A stretch of DNA of 64,000 nt from contig NZ_JBJHZZ010000004.1 of the NCBI RefSeq assembly GCF_045310675.1, positions 62,001 through 126,000 on the forward strand, in the 5' to 3' direction. Position 1 is the first letter of the stretch; the number at the start of each line of letters is the position of its first letter. The notes beneath the pieces were generated by a model that was given only the letters and a program-made list of their open reading frames with translations, ran no database searches and was not told the DNA's origin. The translations under genes and the position numbers were made by a program. This DNA is from Clostridium_AT stratigraminis. Its GTDB lineage: Bacteria > Bacillota > Clostridia > Clostridiales > Clostridiaceae. Below, one piece after another: positions 59,114 to 64,000 of the stretch.

Positions 59114-59437
59114 CTATTTAACAGGATCCTTCCAACCATCAGGTTCAAAAGCCCATACTTCTTTCCCATCTTTAGTTATTGAAAATTGAAGTTTTTTAGC
59201 CTTTTGTTCTCCCTTTTGAAAGTTACCTATTATTGATACTATATACATAGGTTTAAAAGTACTTTCTTTCTTTGTAACCTCAATTAAAGTGATTTCAGGA
59301 TTTGCTTCTCCATAATTCATAGAAATTTTTTTAATTGTATTTTCAGCCTCTATTGAAATTTTATTTGACTGGACTTTTGCACATCCAGTGAAAATTAATA
59401 TAACAATAATAATTAAAATACTAATTCTATTAATCAT
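59114..59437 (-). CDS. Small lipoprotein, 107 residues
   Basis: It has a lipoprotein signal with lipobox FTGC near residue 18, then a compact domain with ITLIEVTKKESTFKPMYIVSI and a C-terminal KEVWAFEPDGW. It probably sits on the outer membrane surface. No family was named with confidence. It is 18 bases before the shortened GNAT gene on the same strand. Confidence 0.72.
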   Translation of the reverse strand: MINRISILIIIVILIFTGCAKVQSNKISIEAENTIKKISMNYGEANPEITLIEVTKKESTFKPMYIVSIIGNFQKGEQKAKKLQFSITKDGKEVWAFEPDGWKDPVK

Positions 59438-59577
59438 GGATAAATTTACTCCTTTTTAATATATAGGTTTTATTATTATGTTCTGCTATTCTGTATTATA
59501 CCAATTATAACATATATTGGCCTTTTATAATGCTACAGCAAACTATTATTTAATGAATCGATATATCTAACTCTATA

Positions 59578-61047
59578 TTATAATTTTTCGGTATGTTTTA
59601 AGTTATACTCTATAAAGCAATTTGAGGCATTAGCTCTTTTTTTCTTCATCAATCTTATAGCCGTAAGTACAACTCCAATGAGGCAAACAATGGCGGAACC
59701 AATATATACATATCTCATTCCAAACATAAAAACATCATTTCTACCTTCTACATAACCAAATACTTTTTTATTCATTTTAATACTCATTAAAGAATACAAA
59801 AGTAATGTAGCCATAGAAACACCAGCTGACTGTCCTAAATTTCGTATAAAAGCATTTATACTTCCGGCAATACCTAATTTATCACTTGGAGCTGAGGCCA
59901 TAACCAAGGAATTATTAGGTGGTAAAAATAACCCATTTCCAATAGCCATAATGGATACATATACACACATTACCTGAATACTCGAGTTTTCATCTAAAGT
60001 TGCCATTAAGCTCATTCCTATACTTATAAGTAATAAACCTATGAAGGTTAAAAATTCTGATCCAATCCTATCTGATAAATAGCCGCTAAAAGGTGAAATT
60101 AATGTTAGTATTACAGGATAAGTTAACATGATAATACCCGTAAAGCTTGGAGTTATTTTTAAAACATTCTCAAGATAAAAAGGTTGAACAATATTGTTAC
60201 TATTAATTGACATATATGATATAAAAGTACACAGTATACCTACAGAAAAAAGCGAGTTTTTAAATATTGAAAGATCTAAAAGAGGATACTTTAATTTCTT
60301 TTCTATAAATATAAATATTGTAAACAAGAAGATAGCCGTAACAAAGGCAGCTATAATTACATTATTTCCATATCCAATAGTCTCACCGGTCACAAGTGAA
60401 TAAAATAGTAGGATAATGCTTATTCCGGAAAGTATAGCTCCAACAAGGTCAATATCTTCATTTTTTTCTAACTTTTGAGGTAAAATTCTAAATCCAATTA
60501 TAGTTGAAATTAGTCCAAGAGGAACATTTATGAAGAATATATAATTCCAACTGAAATAAGAAACTATAAATCCTCCTAAAGGTGGCCCTATCATAGTACC
60601 TAGTGCCAAAAAGGTTCCTGATATTCCAAGGGCTCTTCCTCTCTCATTAGCAGGAAATACTTGTGTTATTATTCCTTGGTTGTTTGCCATTGCAGCGGAG
60701 GCTCCAATAGCTTGAATGATTCTGGAAATTACAAGGGAGGTAAGATTGCTTGATAATCCACAAAACAAAGAGCCTATAGTAAATATAAGTAACCCAATAT
60801 TAAATATTATAGATTTTCCTTTTATATCACCTAATCTTCCGAAGAATAAAATTGTACTGACTATTGTAACCAGATAACAAATTACTATTAATTGAATAGA
60901 AGACATTGTTACAGAAAAAATATTTACCATTACTGGTAGTGCTACATTGACTATAGTGCTATCCAATGTTGCCATAAACGGAAGCAAAACTACAACACCT
61001 AATATTTTCCACCTGTTTTTAAACACATTCTTATTGCTTATTTCCAT
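59578..61047 (-). CDS. DHA2-family (14-TMS) MFS drug efflux transporter
   Basis: This 489-residue proton-coupled exporter of the EmrB/QacA type has the DHA2 motif LDSTIVNVALPVM at residues 28-40, GRLGDIKG (motif A) near residue 70 and the antiporter-type motif GTMIGPPLGG near 150. Its hydrophobicity fits 14 membrane segments. Substrates are unknown. No regulator gene is adjacent. Confidence 0.92.
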   Translation of the reverse strand: MEISNKNVFKNRWKILGVVVLLPFMATLDSTIVNVALPVMVNIFSVTMSSIQLIVICYLVTIVSTILFFGRLGDIKGKSIIFNIGLLIFTIGSLFCGLSSNLTSLVISRIIQAIGASAAMANNQGIITQVFPANERGRALGISGTFLALGTMIGPPLGGFIVSYFSWNYIFFINVPLGLISTIIGFRILPQKLEKNEDIDLVGAILSGISIILLFYSLVTGETIGYGNNVIIAAFVTAIFLFTIFIFIEKKLKYPLLDLSIFKNSLFSVGILCTFISYMSINSNNIVQPFYLENVLKITPSFTGIIMLTYPVILTLISPFSGYLSDRIGSEFLTFIGLLLISIGMSLMATLDENSSIQVMCVYVSIMAIGNGLFLPPNNSLVMASAPSDKLGIAGSINAFIRNLGQSAGVSMATLLLYSLMSIKMNKKVFGYVEGRNDVFMFGMRYVYIGSAIVCLIGVVLTAIRLMKKKRANASNCFIEYNLKHTEKL

Positions 61048-61193
61048 AGTTCAAAATTATATCCTTTCTTCAATTACAATTAATTTATCTTGTATTATTA
61101 TATTCAACAGCTTTTTATAATGAAAATACTTAATAATTATATTATTCATAACAAAATATATAAAGAATTAAAAGACTCTAGCAATTAAATCAA

Positions 61194-61226
61194 AAACGCC
61201 GCAAACTTTTACTGCTTGCAGCGTTT
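61194..61226 (-). terminator. Terminator after the 51-residue membrane protein gene
   Basis: AAACGCCGCAA and TTGCAGCGTTT form an 11-bp stem with one mismatch and an 11-base loop, followed by TTGATTT on the minus strand, 22 bases past the stop. Confidence 0.75.
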
Positions 61227-61248
61227 ATAAAGGAATAATAATAATCTT

Positions 61249-61404
61249 CTATTTTTTATCAGATATAACAAGACAAAATGTTGCTATAGGACCGAGAAAT
61301 AAAGATAATAGAAACCAATTAAGGCCAGATCTGTTTTTACCTTGAGCAAGGCCTGCATTAATTAGGGCTAAGGTTCCCCATCCAACATAAAACTCATTAT
61401 TCAT
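61249..61404 (-). CDS. Small membrane protein, 51 residues
   Basis: ATG 61404 follows AGGAGGCTTTGT. The peptide has two hydrophobic segments (GWGTLALINAGLA and WFLLSLFLGPIATFCLVI) joined by a basic turn (QGKNRSGLN). It has its own terminator. The Gly-Pro-containing second segment suggests a small helical hairpin protein. The family was not recognised. Confidence 0.7.
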   Translation of the reverse strand: MNNEFYVGWGTLALINAGLAQGKNRSGLNWFLLSLFLGPIATFCLVISDKK

Positions 61405-61515
61405 ACAAAGCCTCCTATAACAAAAATTTATTACTTGTTAATATCTAGAAAAGAGAATACTAATTAAAATATGCATTATATTATTGTATGTTCATTAAGT
61501 ATGGTATTAGAATAA

Positions 61516-61722
61516 CTATCTATAAAATTTGCGGAAAATCACAAAACAAATTAAAGCCAAAATAAGAATCCATGAAATTGGGTTTGCCCAGTTAACAGTC
61601 TTACCAATTCCATAGACCTTAGGAACTAGAAAATTTGAATCCTCTTTATTAAAGTAGAAAAATTCTCCATGTTTTTTCCTGTATTCTTCTATTTCTTCCT
61701 TTGTCCATTTTCTTCTTGCCAT
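61516..61722 (-). CDS. Small membrane protein with a DUF5808-like domain
   Basis: This 68-residue protein has a charged N-terminal half (WTKEEIEEYRKKHG), then FFYFNKEDSNFLVPKVYGIG, which resembles the DUF5808 motif (from memory), and one membrane segment (ISWILILALICFVIF) with a basic end. The start follows AAGGAGGTC. Function unknown. Confidence 0.68.
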   Translation of the reverse strand: MARRKWTKEEIEEYRKKHGEFFYFNKEDSNFLVPKVYGIGKTVNWANPISWILILALICFVIFRKFYR

Positions 61723-61765
61723 AAATTAGACCTCCTTAAAATATCTATTTATATGGAATTTTAGA

Positions 61766-62410
61766 CTATTTCTTTGCTCCATGTACAAAATAATGCCAGC
61801 CGCTGGTATCATCATAAATATCCTCTATATGTCTTATTTTAATAATGTTGAAATTACAAAGCAGTCTTTTAACCCCTTTAAGGTCTGAATAAAAATGGGG
61901 TATACCTACCTCTGGTTCTTCTGTTTTGATAATTGTATTTTCATCAAGTCTTGGATAATTCTTGCTTATAAAAGATGGACTGTTCTTAGAACAGAGAGTA
62001 ATAAAAAATTCTCCGCCGCTTTTAAGAACTCTGTTTATCTCCCTTATAATAGTCCCAATTCCGTAAGTATTAGTATGAGATATAACATGATAAGCAAGTA
62101 AGCAGTCAAAGGCATTATCCATATAAGGCAGTTTATTTATATCGCCAAGAGCAGTATTAATGCTTAGGCCTAACTCTTCAGCCTTACTATTTAGAGTATC
62201 TAATCCAACTTGCGATAAATCCAGGCTGTAAGTATTAAAGCCATTTTCTGCAAATAAAATTGAGTGTCTGCCAAGCCCACAGCCTAGATCTAAAAATTTT
62301 GAAAACCCTAGTGCTTTCCATCTATTCACATAGTAATATACATCCTCAGAAGGCTCTGACCATAAGGTATCCTCGACTACTGACCAATTCCACTCTTTTG
62401 AATTAACCAT
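61766..62410 (-). CDS. Class I SAM-dependent methyltransferase
   Basis: This 214-residue methyltransferase has the SAM-binding motif FLDLGCGLGRHS near residues 35-47, then YSLDLSQ, ALGDINKLPYMDNAFD and LLAYHVISHT, the UbiE/Methyltransf_11 pattern. The substrate cannot be inferred. It is a single gene between a small membrane protein and tyrS. Confidence 0.9.
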   Translation of the reverse strand: MVNSKEWNWSVVEDTLWSEPSEDVYYYVNRWKALGFSKFLDLGCGLGRHSILFAENGFNTYSLDLSQVGLDTLNSKAEELGLSINTALGDINKLPYMDNAFDCLLAYHVISHTNTYGIGTIIREINRVLKSGGEFFITLCSKNSPSFISKNYPRLDENTIIKTEEPEVGIPHFYSDLKGVKRLLCNFNIIKIRHIEDIYDDTSGWHYFVHGAKK

Positions 62411-62526
62411 CTTATTTTTATCCCCTAAACAAATATACTTTCTTTGTATTAATTATATTCAATTATATGGGTAATTCATAAGAATTACAATTTATTTATA
62501 GAATAACTTGTAAATTATTCATTGCT

Positions 62527-63723
62527 CTATTGCAACAGCTTAATAAAGTTCCTCTTTCCAACTTGAAGAATGTCATTATTGTTAAAATTAAACTTCATGG
62601 CATCAAATATTTTTTCTCCGTTAAGCTTAATACCGCCCTGTGCTATAAGTCTTCTAGCCTCACTTTTAGAGCTTATTAAATTTGAATTTATTAATATTTC
62701 TATTAAAGTTTCCCCAGGACTAAGCTTAAATTCTGGAATATCAAGAGGAACTTCATTTTTTTGAAAAAGGCTTTTAAAGTATTCTTCTGAGAGTTTAGCT
62801 TCAGCTTCCCCATGGTATAAGCTTGTAATTTCCTTAGCTAGTATCATTTTAACATCTCTTGGATTTACTCCTTTTTTAAGCTCCTCCTTAATTTTATCAA
62901 TTTCATCAGGATGAATATCTGTAGCAAGTTCAAAGTATTTAATTATTAAATCGTCAGGAATTTGCATAGTCTTAACATACATATCTTTAGCAGGCTCATT
63001 AATTCCGATATAGTTTCCAAGGCTTTTACTCATCTTATTAACGCCATCAATACCCTCAAGTATAGGCATAAAAAGTGCTACCTGCGGTTCTATTTCATAA
63101 TCCTTTTGTAAAGTTCTGCCCATAAGAATATTAAATCTTTGATCCGTTCCTCCAAGTTCAATATCTGCATTTATAGCCACAGAATCAAAGCCCTGCATTA
63201 GTGGGTAAAAAAACTCATGAATTCCAATACTCTGCTGATTATTAAATCTATTTTTAAAATCTTCTCTTTCAAGCATTCTTGCTACTGTGTATTTCCCTGC
63301 AAGCTCAATTACTTCTTTAAAATTTAGCTTAGAAAGCCACCGACTATTAAAGGTCAATTTTGTTTTATCTTTGTCTAATATCTTAAATACCTGCCTTTCA
63401 TAGGTTTTTGCGTTTTTCAAAACTTCCTCACTTGTAAGTTGTTTTCTAGTTTTTGACTTACCTGTAGGATCACCGATCATGCCTGTAAAATCACCAATAA
63501 TTATTACAATTTGGTGATCTAAATCCTGTATTTGCTTCATTTTTCTAAGCACAACAGCATGGCCAAGATGAATATCTGGAGCTGAAGGATCAAGTCCAAG
63601 CTTAACTATAAGGGGCCTATTTTCCATTTGTGCTTTTGATAATTTTCTTTCTAAATCCTCTAGACTTATTACTTCAGCAGCACCTTTTGTTATTATCTTG
63701 ATTTGTTCTTTTACACTAATCAT
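62527..63723 (-). CDS. tyrS: Tyrosyl-tRNA synthetase
   Basis: This enzyme charges tRNA-Tyr. The 398-residue protein has the class I HIGH-type motif HLGH (in PDIHLGHAVVL), the KMSKS motif, and a C-terminal S4 RNA-binding domain (SKSEARRLIAQGGIKLNG). The ATG at 63723 follows AGGAGGAATAAAA. It is controlled by a T-box leader, from which it is separated by an unusual GC-rich element. Confidence 0.96.
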   Translation of the reverse strand: MISVKEQIKIITKGAAEVISLEDLERKLSKAQMENRPLIVKLGLDPSAPDIHLGHAVVLRKMKQIQDLDHQIVIIIGDFTGMIGDPTGKSKTRKQLTSEEVLKNAKTYERQVFKILDKDKTKLTFNSRWLSKLNFKEVIELAGKYTVARMLEREDFKNRFNNQQSIGIHEFFYPLMQGFDSVAINADIELGGTDQRFNILMGRTLQKDYEIEPQVALFMPILEGIDGVNKMSKSLGNYIGINEPAKDMYVKTMQIPDDLIIKYFELATDIHPDEIDKIKEELKKGVNPRDVKMILAKEITSLYHGEAEAKLSEEYFKSLFQKNEVPLDIPEFKLSPGETLIEILINSNLISSKSEARRLIAQGGIKLNGEKIFDAMKFNFNNNDILQVGKRNFIKLLQ

Positions 63724-63741
63724 TTTTATTCCTCCTATTTA

Positions 63742-63858
63742 GTCGGAAGCACTGAGTAGTTTAAGACCAGTCACTCCCGTTGGCAACACTGGTTAGTCTA
63801 GCTTACCGATTGCTCATGGTTAGGCTACCCGTAGAAGCCCACTTAGGACTTTAACCTC
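63742..63858. ncRNA. GC-rich folded element between T-box terminator and tyrS
   Basis: About 115 bases are near 50 percent GC in surroundings near 30 percent. Visible helices are AGAC-CAGT with ACTG-GT-TA-GTCT (63764-63799), GGTTAG/CTAACC-type pairings, and GGCT/AGCC around ACCCGTAGA (63823-63839). It is not part of the T-box, whose terminator ends upstream. No open frame is supported; a possible GTG-led MGFYG pentapeptide is too weak to call. Read on the plus strand, AGGCTACCCGTAGAAGCCC recalls the 3' part of HEARO/IscB-type or TnpB-type guide RNAs, but I cannot verify this. Confidence 0.45.
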
Positions 63859-63873
63859 CTCTTTTTTAATTTC

Positions 63874-64000
63874 AAAAAAACAAAAGCTCTCGTCCTTTAT
63901 TTCCATAAAGGACGAGAGCATAAACCCCGTGTTACCACCTTAATTCATTAATATGTCACCATATTAACCTCTTCAAGTACAGTTTTACTAAACGATACTC
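63874..64000 (-). ncRNA. T-box leader of tyrS, 3' part (specifier half lies outside the window)
   Basis: The minus strand carries the T-box sequence AAGGTGGTAACACGGGG (about 63925-63942), followed by a 14-bp terminator stem, GCTCTCGTCCTTTA with its complement (63886-63899 with 63906-63919), and a T-run. CGTCCTT in the terminator can instead pair with the T-box sequence to form the antiterminator, stabilised by uncharged tRNA. The stem I specifier loop, expected to read Tyr, lies beyond 64000. Confidence 0.93.

Noticed and set aside
63742..63858. Integron attC site or degenerate tRNA as identity of the GC-rich element
   Set aside because: One GCCTAAC box is present but no matching second core site; no acceptor-stem, D-loop or TTC-loop pattern of a tRNA was found.
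1..64000. CRISPR array, prophage, insertion sequence, rRNA or tRNA genes
   Set aside because: No regularly spaced repeats, transposase, integrase or structural phage genes, and no rRNA or cloverleaf sequences were found on reading both strands.

Overview
The window comes from the chromosome of a low-GC, Gram-positive, spore-forming anaerobe of the Clostridium sensu stricto type. The DNA is AT-rich and nearly every gene has a strong AGGAGG-type ribosome site. Sporulation genes are present (spoVS, spoVM, ylbJ, sspH) and the gene order is the conserved Firmicutes one around smc, rnc, acpP, plsX, rpmF and the prkC, rsgA, rpe, thiN, spoVM, rpmB block. The species cannot be named from the sequence alone. 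No rRNA, tRNA, CRISPR array, prophage or intact insertion sequence was seen.

Region 1 (1 to about 31.8 kb) is core housekeeping, mostly on the minus strand. It runs smc (cut by the window edge), a 31-residue membrane peptide, spoVS, an Elp3-like radical SAM gene, rnc, acpP, plsX, rpmF, a DUF177 gene and the acetate pair ackA/pta. Then come tmcAL, ylbJ, coaD, rsmD, recG, the YloV/Asp23 pair and rpmB. A continuous block follows: thiN, rpe, rsgA, prkC, prpC, rlmN, rsmB, fmt, def, priA, coaBC, rpoZ, gmk, remA, yicC. This block handles translation, replication restart, nucleotide and cofactor supply, and Ser/Thr phosphosignalling. spoVM (24 codons) and a 53-residue membrane protein lie between thiN and rpmB and are easily missed.

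Region 2 (31.8 to about 47 kb) is accessory metabolism and stress. It holds an aminotransferase, a dipeptidase, a NUDIX hydrolase, an HD-GYP protein, asparaginase and a cobalamin adenosyltransferase. An oxidative or electrophile-stress neighbourhood follows: exported superoxide dismutase, HxlR regulator, nitroreductase and pirin. After it come a lipoprotein phosphoesterase, a ROK regulator with a concentric operator plus a PHP phosphatase, and xpt behind a guanine riboswitch.

Region 3 (47 to 64 kb) holds small regulators and DNA repair. It has a Crp/Fnr regulator, a HAD nucleotidase, an ECF sigma/anti-sigma pair with small lipoproteins, YvrJ and an XRE regulator. The repair genes are a LexA-controlled Y-family polymerase, spore protein SspH, and the Ku/LigD end-joining pair. 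Then come phosphoglycerate mutase, decayed small genes, a DHA2 efflux pump, a methyltransferase, and tyrS behind a T-box.

Two themes stand out beyond ordinary annotation. First, several accessory genes are broken by what look like single recent changes: a nonsense codon in a metallo-beta-lactamase-fold gene, TGG to TAG in a lipoprotein, a one-base frameshift in a membrane protein, and an ACG where the pirin start should be. This is either real strain-level decay or residual sequencing error. Second, a roughly 115-base, half-GC, strongly folded element sits between the tyrS T-box terminator and the tyrS ribosome site, where nothing should be needed. It is the best candidate for an undescribed or mobile structured RNA here.
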